Notes under the pieces: generated by a model
The model's input: only the letters and a program-made list of their open reading frames with translations
What the model was told of the DNA's origin: nothing
Databases searched by the model: none
Assembly (NCBI GenBank): GCA_008360955.1
Contig: LUCM01007969.1
Coordinates: forward strand, 31,281-95,280
Direction of reading: 5' to 3'
Origin: Fasciolopsis buskii
Lineage: Eukaryota > Platyhelminthes > Trematoda > Plagiorchiida > Fasciolidae
Length of the DNA stretch: 64,000 nucleotides
Made by a program: the position numbers and the translations under genes
In this document: positions 1-12,899 of the stretch, in pieces
How positions within the stretch are numbered: the first letter of the stretch is position 1
Layout: each line of letters begins with the position of its first letter

Positions 1-59
1 ACAAAACAAAAGCGATAGAAAAGACAATGAAGCAACTAGTCGGCGATAAGCAAGTGATT

Positions 60-764
60 GCATAGTTGAGGTTAGAGGGGGCTGAATGGTCGACCGAACG
101 ACCTCTCACTGAACCCGATCAAGAAGAAAACGAGCGATAGACAAAGCATCGCCCCACACAACTGCAGTATTCAAGTGAGGTTCATATAAAAGGAAGTAGA
201 CCGGCTTAGAAAAGCGTCTGCAGCGGAACGGAAAACCAACTTTGCGCGCAGCACGAGAGGAAAGTGTTAACAGAGTGAGATCAACGAAGGGAATTTACGG
301 AGAAGCCCAGCAGTGAAAGTAACTCAGCGGAATGCAGAGAATTCGAGTCAGAATTTCACTGGCGAAAATAACGATGTGAGTGAAACAGAAAGGAGAGAAG
401 TTTTAGAATGACTGAAACAAACAGGGCTGTAAACCCCAAACAGAGATTCGTCCGAGATCAGAAACAAGTGATGTACAAAGAACAGTACGGTCCTGATCGA
501 TGTTATCAGTGACTCGGCGAGTGGTAGAGTAGGAAAGAGAACAATCGAGAGTGACATCATCGAGAAAATGGTGAAGACAGTTGATGCAAGAAGGCCATTT
601 ATAAGTAGAAGGGAAAGGGTGGGTGCAAGTATTAGCGCTGACTGACAGTAAGCAAAGAGAAGCGGACCGGTAGTCGTTATGCAAGGTTGTGCTTCATTAT
701 ACCTGAAATCGATTAACAGGATTCGACCGGCCTCTGTGACTTTTGGTCCCCTATGGCGTAGCAA
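60..764 (-). mobile_element. Jockey/CR1-superfamily LINE, 3' fragment
   Basis: Read on the minus strand, this stretch carries a worn reverse transcriptase motif C (FLDDVTLDCSLSYSTTR, where FADD/YADD is usual) followed by VSDLGRISVWG, the usual downstream spacing of Jockey/CR1-type LINEs. The reading shifts between two overlapping minus-strand frames, so it is not a working gene. Bases around 235-265 share the string actttgcgcgcagcacgaga with the LINE remnant near 50.6 kb, which has the same orientation, so both are likely 3' parts of one family. Clade assignment is by motif only. Confidence 0.6.
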
Positions 765-779
765 TACAACATTGACACA

Positions 780-1609
780 TGGACTCGTACATTTTCAACT
801 TTGAAATATGGCAGAGGCTATAGATCCTCTATCTGAATTGCAAGAAATTCCCAAGGAACAAGATTTTTGAATTCGGAAACATCATGCTTTACTAAACTGG
901 AGGAGAGCATGCTTTCGAGTCCGAATCCAGGTACCAAGTACAGCAGAAGCCACCGCAAACAAGATAAAAATTGAATGAAGTGAATTTCTATTTGCTGAAC
1001 AAGCAGCAAGGAACTAACCGCGAAATTTCTTCAGAGTACTGGTTTCCCGCTTGCCAGTGAAATAGCTAGGGACAGGAGCGTGACATAATAAACGTGATTT
1101 GCCACCACATAAGTCAAGTGTCGCTTACCTTGTTTTACATACTTAACATATCTGGTAAATTTTGCTTTTCTAGGGCAACATTGAAGCAAACAGCATCCAG
1201 CTTTATTATAACAATAATAACGTAGGACAAACAAGTACAGTGCAGATTCGTTAATTGTTCTACTTCGAATCAAGAAGGGTATCTACGACAGTGCAAAACG
1301 ACGAACACCAAACATCCTTTCACAGCAGTGTATGTAGCTACAACATCGGCTGCAATACATGCTCGAAGCCTCCGAGGTACAAGATAATTTTACAGAACCA
1401 ACAGCAGTCTGCACTTGCATTTTCCCTTGCGGAGAATATTGTCAATACACCATTTATGACAAAACACCAACCCTTCGAAAACAAATTTCGAATCAGGTGA
1501 GGCGTGAATATTTTTCCTCCGAAATTTCAGCGGTAAAATCGGTGCTCCGTTTCGGCCTAGAAACATTCGCACACTACTGTTTGAGTGCTAAGTGACGTGA
1601 TTTCAGTGC
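780..1609. other. No recognisable feature
   Basis: Only short overlapping open frames on both strands. I see no domain motif, RNA gene or repeat shared with the rest of the window. Confidence 0.4.
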
Positions 1610-2490
1610 TCGTCGGGATCGCTCTGAGCATAACAATCGAGCTTGGACTGTTAGACTGGATGCCAATCGACAATAGCATGCGTGCAGTTTGATCGCATAG
1701 TTCCGCACCTGTCAACAGCAATCCATTGCGGCATCATTATCTGTTTGTCGTATCTGTGTATGCGCCCACAGACTGTAGCTCTCCTGAGACCAAAGATATC
1801 CTCCCAGGACATGACCTAACTAATCCGAGATGTGCCTTCAGCGGACGTTGTGATTGGTGTTGGTGATTTCAACGCCCAGGTACTTAGTAGAGAGCGGCCC
1901 GCAAACTGGAGATTGATTTGCTGTCCTAGCTGATCATACAACAGCGGTCGCGCAACTCAGACTCTTTCTGGCTGGCGCAAACAGTTTCCACGAAAGACGA
2001 CACCCGGTCACCTGGTGTTCCGTTTTGCCTCTGCAGCATTCGAACCAGATCGACCGCGTTGTCATCAGTCACCGGTAGCGTGGTTCAACCGATTATTGTC
2101 GGTCATTTGGGTTTACACCGGTGGGTTCCCGTCGCTCCCTGGTCCGTGCTCGCGTCTGTCTGCATCCAGTCCGTGGTACCACCTAAAAAAATCACTTATC
2201 ATGATGGATAATCACCAACATAACTTCCAGTTGGAGCCTTCTACGCGGTTCTTATCATTAAGAAAGTTTGACGATTTGACCGAACATTGGGAGCAGATAG
2301 ATGTCCTGAAGGCAACTGTGGACGTCACACTGAGCCCCAGACCACGCATCAACATCAGTAGGTTTGTTGGATACAGGCAAGACAGACTAGAATGTCACAT
2401 ACGAGATATGCACACCCTAAGACGTCAGCCAATCAGGAGCATGAGAAGTGACACCAAGCGGTGATGGGGAGTGGAGAATGCTGTGACGTA
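1610..2490 (+). mobile_element. RTE-type LINE, decayed endonuclease and linker fragment
   Basis: In shifting plus-strand frames one can read LLDWMPIDNS, VSVYAPTDCSS and VVIGVGDFNAQV. These match, in order, the AP-endonuclease blocks of the better RTE copy at 28 kb (LLDWIPVNSR, ISAYAPTDCS, VLVAGDFNAQV). A later piece, DDLTEHWEQI (about 2,265-2,300), resembles the linker between endonuclease and RT. Stops and frameshifts break it. It differs enough from the 28-kb element to be another, older RTE subfamily. Confidence 0.65.
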
Positions 2491-3430
2491 GGCAATAATC
2501 ACAGCCTCTATTGACTGATTATACGCACTGGTGGAAGAAAACCGAATCTGAGGCGAATTCGACAACACACCGGCTGACTCTTAGCAGCATCGTTTAGAAC
2601 GTTAGGAAGAGTATTCCAAGGAGTTTTTTAGATGACCCAGTTCGATAACGGAGCTCCCATTTACATTTGGAAATGAAGACAATGCCGGCAGATACCAACC
2701 GCCTATTAGAAATGGTTTCCCAAACGGTATGTGTTCGCATCGGATTAAACAAAACTCGGTATTAATCTAGGCAAAAAAGGATTCATAAAGACCGATGCAA
2801 ATAGGTGGTTGCATCGTATTACAAGAAAGATGACGGATCTTGTAAAAACCACGGAAGAACTAACTTGATGAGCATTCAATTTTAATTGCTCGCGGGCAGT
2901 CTCACGGTAGTATGAACAACTTCAGAACCGTCCCCAACGCCTCCTACTTATCCAATGGGAGTCTAAAAGATGATAGATGATGCCAGCCAGAGGCATCACC
3001 GGGTAGGGATTAGAGTAGAAATCAGCGATGATGATGGTGTGTAAGCAATCTACTGGACCTCATACTAAATAACAATATCGAAAAGACGAACTGTTGACAA
3101 TGGATTAATGGTTGCGCAGCACCAGATGTTCGTCGATTTAATCCGTCTCAGGTAAAGGACCAGAGTAGTCCAGTCACAAGGGCATTATCTAAAAGGGTGG
3201 AATTTTATCGGTTCAATTTTGACCTGCGGCCTCGATCCCTGGGTACAAAAAGCGTAAATGGACTTTCTATTCTATTTAAATGACCAAATAGGATGAAAAC
3301 ACCCTATTCTAAAATAACAACCAGCACTTCTACTGTGCCTGAATGCAAGCTGATATGAAGTCCATGTATACACACACTGAACAGAAGAAACGAAAATTTG
3401 TGGTTTCGGTGCACAACCACAACAGAAACC
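2491..3430. other. No recognisable feature
   Basis: Intergenic or intronic sequence with no open frame or repeat that I can assign. It lies downstream, on the minus strand, of the last septin exon found, so 3' septin exons could hide here, but none was recognised. Confidence 0.4.
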
Positions 3431-3511
3431 AATTTACATAATGTCATTTGAAAGTGAAACCTTGTCAACTAATTCATTCTTGGCAGTATAAAGCATAAAA
3501 TCAACACTCGC

Positions 3512-3706
3512 CTTTTGCTCAAAAACGGATTCCATTTCGGCTTCCATTTTGCGCATTTTCGCCTCATGCTCTTTCTTCTCTGCCTCCATCAGAGACATCG
3601 GATCTTTGCCATCCCGTGTCTGGAAGTGACTTTCCTGAGCGATTCCGGACAGCTTGGCCGTTCGGTAGTTTTCATAGTGCACGTTATGGGTAACATCCCG
3701 AAGCTC
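3512..3706 (-). CDS. Septin, C-terminal exon (septin unique element end and start of coiled coil)
   Basis: Septins are GTP-binding proteins that polymerise into filaments at the cell cortex and cytokinetic furrow. This 65-codon exon reads ELRDVTHNVHYENYRTAKL near its start, the strongly conserved end of the septin unique element (human SEPT7 has DLKDVTNNVHYENYR). A charged heptad-like stretch, EAEKKEHEAKMRKMEAEME, then opens the C-terminal coiled coil. The acceptor is clear: a pyrimidine-rich tract ending in cacag just before the GAG codon on the minus strand. The lower end at 3,512 assumes a GC donor (AAAAG/gcgagt). Without splicing, the frame runs another 25 codons to a stop at 3,434, so a longer terminal exon is possible. 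The phase (0) matches the donor at 14,435. Closest by eye to SEPT7. Confidence 0.88.
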
Positions 3707-4099
3707 CTGTGTGATAAGACGGATGGATACAACGGCAAAAAAGACCATAGTTAGCTAAAAAAGCCCAAATAAAATCCATTATGTTGGACAATCTATACAT
3801 CCGTATACATAAGAATTTCGTCGTAATGAAATTTACCACAGGCGATCTACGACGTTTAGAAATGAATACTATTTGTTACAAAGAAGTGATTTCGCTGAAA
3901 TGTCAGATTTTCGATCAACAGAACCAATTAAAACGAACGTAAATATGCCCGGAGGAAATTTGCAATTAACGCAAAATTCGGCGAAAAAAGCTCTCGGTCA
4001 GATCACATCACGGAAGTCTTGGCCAAAGAGCAACAGTTTAGTACAGTTCAGTTTGGAGAACCAGTAACCTTGCACCAAGGTGTTCTGGTTGTGGTTGCT

Positions 4100-4330
4100 A
4101 CGTTACAGCATCATCTGCCCAAACAGAAAAGGAACGAAGAATAATGAAAGATCGACTGCAGAATGGTAAATCGAAGAAAGGTTTCCAATGCAAGAACGCC
4201 ACTGCCTGAAGCACCGATTCATACTACCTATTGTCTCCAACCATCGCTTCGGGCGATCTCGTGAACTCCAACCCGGTAATCTACACGAGCCGGTCCACTG
4301 GTTAAAGCTTACATGCTCTTAATCCATATC
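4100..4330 (+). repeat. Dispersed repeat, family B, copy 1
   Basis: This segment resembles 37,470-37,700. Both share atgcaagaacgccac, then catcacctattgt-like and atctcgtg..cc.acccg.ta.tct blocks in the same order and strand. It has no coding potential that I can see. Boundaries are approximate. Confidence 0.5.
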
Positions 4331-7300
4331 ACAAAATGACCACCCAAACTATTAACTGCTTCAAAGAAAAGCGTACAGCAAGGCAAACGTTCTGTGGACG
4401 TGCGCAAAATATGTACCAACCACCTCAGCAACACCTTAGAAATTCGTCTCGATCCTCCACCAGTTGTGGCATTATACCTCCCATGGACTTAAGGATTATG
4501 GTCAGGTCCCATCACCATTTTCTGTCTCCAGGTAAGTAAAGTAGGGTTGATGTGCATTCCTATTTACTCTAAACTTTCTCCTAGACGACGTGTTACAGTA
4601 TAACTTGCTTGATCTGTGTCATGGTCGGTGACCACTCCAGTGTTTTTAATACTACAAATTTTAATTCTGTTGTTACTCTTCTAAAAGAACCTATGATTTT
4701 CCGAGTATTTCGAAATCGACGTTATTCTAAGCACTGCGCGATTAAAAGTTCTTATATGGACGCAAAATGATTCATGAAAACTTGCTCTCTGATTATCTGT
4801 TACACTTATCAACCAAGGCCACCCCACAAAACTATATAAACGATTGAGCTCACTTGACTTCTGATTTGTACTGCTGGGTAACCAATGAACGCGCGGTAGT
4901 GTTCTGTGTTCGTCTTCTCTTTCTCGCAAGCGGGTTGGGCTAGCCGTTCGAATTCCGCGCTCCTTTTTCTGTGCGAATGCTCACTCAAGGAGGCAGCCGG
5001 TTCGGTCCATTTCATTGTGCGACTATGGGGCTTGAAGACTCGAACCCGATTCATTGTCTCCAACCTCAGTGTGTGTTCTTGTCCTGCTGGACCGCAGGCT
5101 GCGCTCCTGTGCTATCGTGCGACGCCTAGTGCTTCAGCGTTGTGTATAAATCAGTCCAACTAGGCAAAATAACAGTCTGTCAAAATGCGAAGTTTAACTC
5201 CTTTTCGAGAATGACCCGAAACCGCTGGCAACTGTACAAGTTGTAGATTGACCAGCATACATACGGTATGGCTATTTATACCCACAAACTCGAAAGCAAT
5301 CATACTTGCACCCACTTTTTGTGGACTACAGCTTCAAACAAATTGCAAGTTTCATTACACAGATAATTTCAATGATGATGCGAACTAGACTGATTTTAGC
5401 TACTCTGTTATGTTTGAAGTGCCATCCTACACTGTAAAAGAGTGAAGTTTGTGAAAACAATAGTGCTGAGTACACGAGCCAACGATTAAGAATCTTGAGC
5501 ACACCGCACACAGGATACTTAGTAGCTCCTCCTGTTTGATTTCGATCAATTTCGGCCGCGAATAGATGAATGTGCGAGATGACAGTTAAAATCAGAGCAG
5601 TGTCACGAGGATAGCAGCCATCAAAAGTGAACGTGCGTGAAATAGAACAAGAGGTAAATAATAACCTTATAATTTGGTAGGCTGCCTCATATGCTTAAGT
5701 TAACGACAATGAGCACAGGCTGTTTCGTTCGTAACTCGGAAAAACACTGGAACACGGTTGCATCTTTTCACACTAAAAGAGACGCATCTAATTATTCCTT
5801 GTGAAATTCACATTCTTGAGTTTTGGGTAAGAGGGTATTTTCAAGTTTTTTTTTAACAGCGTGGAAATCTTGTGATCTTGCATTAAATGGCAGATAACCT
5901 GACGAAACATTTGGGCATGATGCGTCAGTTGCAGACGGCGGCGAGACCAATACCGAAAACATCATGTCATTTGGATTGTGACGATGTCCATGGACACGAC
6001 ATTTACGTAACTAATAGCAACGGCTGATCAGAAAACACGTTACCAATTAATTTATGGGCAAATTACAAGCCGACATTATGAAACAATGTGTGACAATTTA
6101 TTGGCAAGGTGGATTTCGAAGCTGATTATCAACTTTGGACAAGAGAATGCATTCCTACTCTCTCCGAAGCTGGTATGTGCACCTATATCCATCAGTTTGC
6201 CGTCTTCCGGCGACTTATGCATCTTGATTTACTAGGCGGAGATTTTTAAATTAGGTGGTTGAAAATTCAATTTTCTTCTTTTAACCATGATCTGTGCATC
6301 GTTTACCAATTTCCAACAACATTCACATTGTTTTTTGAATTATCTTAAAACATAGTGACAATGAATTAAACAGAATCCAGTGTAAAATTACCACTTCTGG
6401 TGATTTTATCGTTCGCAACAAGGATGTGTTGCTGTACTCACCGGACACATCGACTATAGGACATGAGGCCGCGGATTTCGCTGCAGTCAGTAGCCTTTTT
6501 TTAAATACTTGGCCTCCCCACACGCAGCCCCGTTCGCATTGGCAACCGCTCACACAATCCTGACTATATTCTCCGATCCATTCCATCTTGCTTTTCCAAA
6601 ATTACTTCCTTGCCTCTGTCTTAGGAACATCGCCTCCTTACATTTTCCCAATGCCCAACTCTAAACGCCCTTCGGACCAGAGGTTCTGTTGACTGAGACC
6701 GTTTTCGTGACTTTTTGGCCAACTCAGTAAAAGTGTGTAAATATATGTCTCGCCGATCGCACTTTCGGAAAAATTCGTTCCAGAGAAAAGGTGGAAGCAG
6801 TGGCTTACCACAAAGAAACTTACTTATTCTACTTATATCAAAACTGATGTACACATCTACAACATTCCACGTATGTGGCAAACGCCACTTGCAACCGTCC
6901 CCGCACACGTTGGAAGTAGTCAGTCAATAACTAAAACAAGGGAAACGACAGCGCACTATCGACGTTGGTCTCCTGCGATGCTTCCCCTGAATATTTACTG
7001 ACGCCCTATCTTGGGAATTGACAATTTAGTGTGGTGCTTTCTGGTGACAGACTTGAAACAGAACAGCACAAGGCATTAACGGTCCAAGGTCAAGCTGACA
7101 CTAGTGATTGGTTCGATGAGCATTTGGTTCCCTTCCACAAAGTTAAATCACCGATATGCTAGCCGGAATTATTGAATTACAGATGTACATCTAAAACACT
7201 TGCAGAGGCTAACTTTAGACACCGAACGAAATGGCGGATTGGTGAACTGTATATATGTGTGGACGGTCTGAATCGAGTGTGGATTCGAAATTACTGACCA

Positions 7301-7935
7301 AGTAATCAGCTGAAAGCTAGTAAGCGACCGCAGAACCAATGTTTCTCAAGCTCCTACGCACGACCGGGCGGCACATAGGTACACGGCTAAGGTGAGTAAA
7401 ACAAATCCGATTTTATAGTCACGTTTGATTATGAATTAGCGCGTCCTGGTTAATTAATTGGTAACCAACGAAACTAAATCAAAAGCGGATGGGTAAATTG
7501 GTGCGGAAAGAGTTCGGCCGACGAAAGCAGCGCAGTCCTAATAAATGTACCTCTAAGAGAGTCGGTGGAACTGTAGCATAACACCGTTGTGATACGATCA
7601 GCTCAGCCGGGGAATGCACATTAGAAAGGATAACAGATAATGACACGAACAAATTCGCTCAAACTGATAGGGAACTTTCAAGGGAAAGAAAACAGTAGAT
7701 TCGGAACCAGTGAACGAATCACAGTAGAAAACGCGCTATACATGATCGGGATTTGTCAAACAGATTGGAGGGCAGACGATCACTGATTGCTAGCAATCAA
7801 GCAGGACCAGCAACGAAATGCCACGGATAACTGGACAGCTGGACGCAACAACAGAAAACACGCAGTGGTTGAATAAACATTATATCTATGCGCAGATATT
7901 CAGTGATCAGTGACAGACAGATGGGACAATAAACA
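4331..7935. other. No recognisable feature (intron of the septin gene)
   Basis: Only short open frames on both strands (all under about 100 codons), none with a domain I recognise. No RNA gene or element end was seen. Confidence 0.4.
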
Positions 7936-7956
7936 GTGTGTGTGTGTGTGTGTGTT
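7936..7956. repeat. (GT)n microsatellite
   Basis: Simple run of GT dinucleotides, about ten units. Confidence 0.95.
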
Positions 7957-7989
7957 TGCGTAAGTGACTGTCCATGCAGGCACCAAATG

Positions 7990-8345
7990 TGAATCGTTAA
8001 TGGTGGTTGGGACAAAACAAGTGCCGTGGTGTACGCGATTATCCGAAGCAGGTAATGGCTGGAAGATGGCCCGAGGTGGCCAGTCGATGTCATGGAAAAA
8101 AAGTAGGGAAACCTTAATCAATGGAGTTGCTCGTGTACGTGCAGCTGGACTACAGCGTTGGGGTCCGCGAAAGCCCCAAATGAGACCTGCCGAAGTCGCT
8201 CGATTCTCGCGCTCAGAGCGATCCCGTTGTAAGTATGATCACGAGCGCTGAAAACAGGATCACCTACCACGCGAAGAATAAAGCGAGAGATTATATCTGG
8301 GATACGAACAGTGATTATGGAAGTGGGGTCCAGTGTGTGCATCTC
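7990..8345 (+). repeat. Dispersed repeats shared with 37.7 kb and 40.2 kb
   Basis: Bases 8,045-8,090 (gcaggtaatggctg, then ggtggccagtcgatg) recur in reverse complement at about 37,690-37,735. Bases 8,210-8,285 (gatcacgagcgc..aaaa..gg.tacc, then gcgaagaataaagcgagag) recur in the same orientation at 40,240-40,300. The parts may belong to one composite non-autonomous repeat. No coding content. Confidence 0.5.
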
Positions 8346-8606
8346 GGAGAAGTAGGATAGGTTTATCTTAAAGGTTTCAAGGTTAGCTTGTTGCCCTATC
8401 TGGTAATGTGCGAAAGCTGAAAGCAGCTAAGTGAAAGGAGCGGTTACAGTCGATCAGTCTATTTGATAAATATCCCGCCGCCCCCAGTCCGCGGGGTCTG
8501 AAATTATCCGTGATACCCCTCAAGAGACTTTCGCTAGAGGGGCGGAATTTAGGGATTATTCTCGCGGAAGGGTCACTGGAAGAGTTTAGGCCAAAGATAC
8601 CAGTTT
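8346..8606. other. Unassigned spacer
   Basis: Short stretch between a dispersed repeat and the SINE; nothing recognised. Confidence 0.4.
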
Positions 8607-8770
8607 GCCGGCGGTGGCCAAGCGGTTGAGGTCGTGGCGTTTGGACGTGAAGGTCACGGGTTCGAATCCTTCCACCGCCGGTCAACTTGCCCACTTGGCA
8701 GCCCTGCGTTGGCTGCGGCCCTCTTCCTGAAAAATGATGTGCACTGATGTCATTAATAAGGGGAGTAAAA
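8607..8770 (+). mobile_element. tRNA-derived SINE, copy 1
   Basis: The first about 75 bases fold like a tRNA: the arms ggcggtg and caccgcc (acceptor stem) pair perfectly. An A box (tggccaagcgg) and a perfect B box (ggttcgaatcc at 8,659-8,669) form an internal RNA polymerase III promoter. The A-box region resembles class II (Leu/Ser) tRNAs. It continues past the tRNA-like part into a body (tcaacttgcccac..ggcagccct) shared with the copy at 14,259, which marks it as a SINE, not a tRNA gene. Mobilisation by a LINE in trans is expected from SINE biology; the partner is not evident. Confidence 0.85.
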
Positions 8771-10079
8771 GATAAAATTTTCCTCTGGAAACCCCAACCG
8801 AAATCCCGACGTCCAAGATAACGGAGAGTTGATCTGGAACGGAAACGACCGATGCATCCGTAAGGATATTCCTCAGGGCTGACATGTAAGATATCGCTGT
8901 TGTTTTTGTGCCCATCAGTTTTCTTCTGTGCTGTTGGTTTAAATCCTTTGATCAGCCGTCCAAATAAGACACGTAAAACGAGAAGGGAGAGCATCCATTG
9001 GGCTGGGGGTGCCTAGATGAGGCGGATGGTAATAGCTCACTGAAGTGCGATGACTGCCTCGAGATGAGCCCCAATTACCCGAGTCTTAAGTCCATTTAGC
9101 GGTTTTTGACCGGTAACTTGTTTCTCCCCGCCTTTGTTCGCCGAAATTTTTATTCAGGGGGTAATCAGTTGTTGCCCACGCAACTGATTCAGTAAGGATG
9201 AATTTCGTCTAGGCTTGGGAAAGCCATCCTGCACAACTGCTTCGGTTGCGGAGGCATGCAAGCCATCACATTTCGTCAAGGAGTAGGCTAGTCGTGATGG
9301 CACCAATACAGTACCACAGGGTAGATGAAAAAATCAACTCGCAATGTGAGGTAATGAGTTACCTGGTCAAAATAGAACAGACCAAGCAGATAACAGTTAC
9401 CGACGGTTAGTAATGCAAGCCAACTTCTGCACGGTAACACAACCACTGCCTAAATCCATATTTACCTGTCAGGTAAACGCTTATACACAAAATGTGGTCA
9501 AACTCTAAATCCTTGGTATTACGTGAATTAGGAAAACGTAAGCAAGCTACAGAGTAGATAGGCAAACCTTGGCAACGGGAAAGTTCTCTGTATTTTAACC
9601 AAGCTACTCTGAAGTAGGCAGCGGAGTAGTGCTTCAACTCAGACCGCAAGAGATCATGATAGAAAATATACTAAAAGCATTTATATTGATCACGATTAAC
9701 ACCCCATATACACAATGCACAACTTATTACCTAGCACGTAGCCCATTTTCATTGCATGTTTCACTAGAAATTTCGTCGGGAACTTCAGTCGGCCTCAGAA
9801 ACGATGATGTCTCCGGTGCAAGTCTTACTCGTTCTCTGGAGTCCTCATTTCTCCAGCTTCCAGATCTAACCGAACTTGATTTTGCCGACTAATGCACTAT
9901 CACGTTTTCAATGTCCCTATCAAGCTGGAAATATTCATCATGGGAAGGCTGATGAGTGCAGCACAACAAGCGTATTTAACCTACACACTGGAGATCTCAA
10001 CCACTGATATCTGGCACTCAAGGGACTCGAGCATTCTTTTTCAGTTCTCTGAAGTTTACCTTACACCTTTCTGAAGACG
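8771..10079. other. No recognisable feature
   Basis: No motif, RNA gene or shared repeat seen. Open frames are short and unrelated to known domains. Confidence 0.4.
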
Positions 10080-11070
10080 CTGAGACCACAGTTTCTGACC
10101 TTGCCCGTGTACGTGTGGCCGTCAGTGAGGGTCGAGGCTACGTTGCTTAACTGGATCCCAGTCAACATTCGGCTGTGCGCAGTAAGACTGAAAGGCTCGG
10201 CCAAAGTGGGGAGTGATGGCTGACATAGACCCAATCCGTTTGTTGTCACGATGCGCGCACCTACAGAGTGCAGCTAAGATCCAATCAAAGGTACTTCTCA
10301 CCAAAATTCGTGTGGCCTCTTAAGTAAGGCGAACAGTGTCTATATCCTGTTCTTAGCACAAGGCATGCGTACCAGAATACGTGGTCCGTCCTCCAAAGAG
10401 ATGCATCTGGCCCTTTTGGTCGCAAGTCCTGCCGTTCTGAAAACGGAGAACGATCGCTGGTCCCGTATTCACATCATCGACGGTTCCGCGTCGGTGCGAA
10501 ACTAAGACCTCCGAATAATCGGAATGCTGCTTGGCGTCAGATCTTTTCCAATTAGTAGTGAGCCAAGCCCGACCATACAGCCACAAGCCAAAGACGGTGG
10601 AGTTGGGTACGAGATTAGCGTTTGTACTGGAGCATTCTTCTTGAATTAAAAAATGAGCTGACCTGCGCTAAACTGTTCATTTGTTTCGGAGGCACACTGT
10701 TTTGGCGATAAGCTTGCTGGCCCCAGCCGCCTTCAAAGTTTTCGAAACGCGCTATTTGATAAGCTAGAACTGAACCCATACGATGCTATCGATCGACATT
10801 AACCAGATTAAAAAACCCCTGTTTGGCCAGCTCAGTGGGTCGTGACCCTGACCGTTGTGTCGAGTCACGTTGATTTCTGCTGAGTTTCTGCGAGTTTTGA
10901 CGCATGTCAGCCTACGCTGGCGTGCGTCGAAAATCACAGCTTGCAACGAGACGCAAACTCAGCCCAATTTTATGCAAGAATCGCGAAGTCTACTGGTCCC
11001 AACAAGCATCAGGAATGGAACGCGTTGTCTCCATGGGAAACTACTCCAGGCTGGTCTGTCTCATCTAGTG
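10080..11070 (+). mobile_element. RTE-type LINE, decayed endonuclease and linker fragment
   Basis: At 10,135-10,200 the plus strand reads LLNWIPVNIRLCAVRLKGS, matching the LLDWIPVNSRLCAMRLQGS block of the 28-kb RTE endonuclease. At about 10,945-11,065 it reads RRKLSPILCKNREVYWSQ and then MGNYSRLVCLI, the linker block seen at 20.2 kb (RRELTASLRKDRETWWSQ, MGNSRKLFQLI). The order and spacing fit one element with its middle worn or replaced. Many stops. Confidence 0.65.
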
Positions 11071-12899
11071 AGAAAGAAACGGGGGTGCGCGAAATTATCT
11101 AAGAAGCTTACAGTTTTCCTATCCATAACCAGGAATATAGAGTTGTGCACTAGGCGAACTTTAAGGCCTAGTTTAGATGGCCTTTGGAGCCATCCTCTCA
11201 CACATGTCCCGTGGTCTGCTCTGGCAGATTCTTTTGAATTGGGGGTCTACAGGGAAATTCAAGTCCTACGACTTCACAAAGGACATGGTTGTATTCGCGA
11301 ACTTACAATTCCTGTGGTGTCCATGAGATGAGGCTTTCTTTCAGGGGCAAGGCGCACAAAAGGTACGACTCGCATTGTTCTACTTCATAACTGCAAGTCT
11401 CTCTCCCCCGGCGGCTTTCTGTATTCTTACTCTTACTTCAGTAGGGCTATTTTTATGAGAAAGGAGCCGACTTCAATGGTGTAAACCCACCGATATGTTT
11501 GATTCTGGTGGGAACTTCAAATGAACAACGATGAAGATAATCGCTTTACATCGGCAATAATGGCTTAGATACATTTTGTATCCGCCCACCGTTTGCATTT
11601 TCGTGCTCCATTCCCACGGGCCGCAAGAGACTGGAAGAAACGGTGCGCTGATCAGACTTTGGTCCAAAATAGGGGCGTGAAAAAGTTAGTATCGCATCAG
11701 TTGGTACTTACTGTCTTCCTGGTTGGGACCCAAGAGATGAAGACTATTGCTGGTTACAGGGGCCGAGAGAGGTGACTAAAAATCGAACTCAGTTTGAATT
11801 CTTGTATGCCGTCGAAAATAACACCAGAACGTGAGAAATATCAAAATATGAAATGCAAAAAGAAGAACAAGCTTTTGATCACTACTTAGTGAACTTCTCT
11901 AGCGTTTGCTTTTTCTCGCTGTTGCTGCGTTGGCATCTTGTTTAGTTTTAAGCCGGTGAAAAAAAATGGATGAAATAGATGTTAACCCAGTCGTGTCGCA
12001 ATACATCTTATTACAGCAACAAATGCAACTAAACTGGAGAGAAGCAACTTCCCGGTCTGACGTTACGTGAAAATTCTTAACCTTAACAGAAGATGATAGG
12101 TGCACTTAGTCATAACTGCTGTCTAGTGAGCAATTTTGACCAATGAGATAAGTCATATGCGGAAACGTTTATTATGAATGCACAGCTTAATCAGCTAAGG
12201 AACTGCTACGTCATTTTTAGCAAACTGCTCAAAAACACAACTGTTGCGGATGGAATATATTCACAGTGACTGCACTTGAGTGTTAAAGTCTTTGAAACAT
12301 GATTATAATATAAAAGGGTGATTTTAGCGGCAGCAACAGGGTTGAGGGCAGAGCACTGCATCAAGAAGCTCGACTTGAGCAGATTATAAATTAGAATAGA
12401 CTAAGGTAGTTGAGGACAGCATTATGCATACCCACAAATCGACCCTTCATGACACGTTGTTTTCCGAAACATATTGGTTGAAACATTGATCCAGATGATC
12501 CATGAAATGGGAAAAAGAAATGAAAACCGTCCCTAGTAGATCCGGTTATATCATCCGGCTGAGGTCCACAAGATCTATACCATGATTAGAGACATTAGCA
12601 AACATGGCCAAATTCGCAGTCACTGATAAACTTGTATCCGACATGAGCTCTTGTATTAACTGTCTTAATTTTGCTTATCTAGTGTGCATCTCACCTCTAA
12701 GTAGGCGATACAGTGAAACAGCAACCACCTATATGAAGTTATAGGTTGTCAAAGCCAAGATGAGCTGAATGTGTCTGTATGAAACCTGGGATTCAGACGG
12801 AACTTTATTTAAGGATAGTAAGGCAGTTTGTACCCAAATTCCCCAAGAGAGTCGGGGGTGGGCCTCTCAAGGCTCGAGTTAGGTACTCGCCCTGAACGT
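11071..12899. other. No recognisable feature
   Basis: Includes a plus-strand open frame ending near 11,330 whose last part matches nothing I know. The rest is AT-rich and without assigned content. Confidence 0.4.

Noticed and set aside
8607..8681. Possible functional tRNA gene (perfect acceptor stem, A and B boxes)
   Set aside because: The tRNA-like part continues into a body shared with a second copy at 14,259, and the anticodon region and variable arm do not make a convincing tRNA, so it is called a SINE.
9211..9240. GLGKAIL-like reading as the missing septin P-loop
   Set aside because: It lies on the plus strand, opposite to the septin, inside its intron, and lacks the Ser/Thr after Lys and the surrounding septin sequence.
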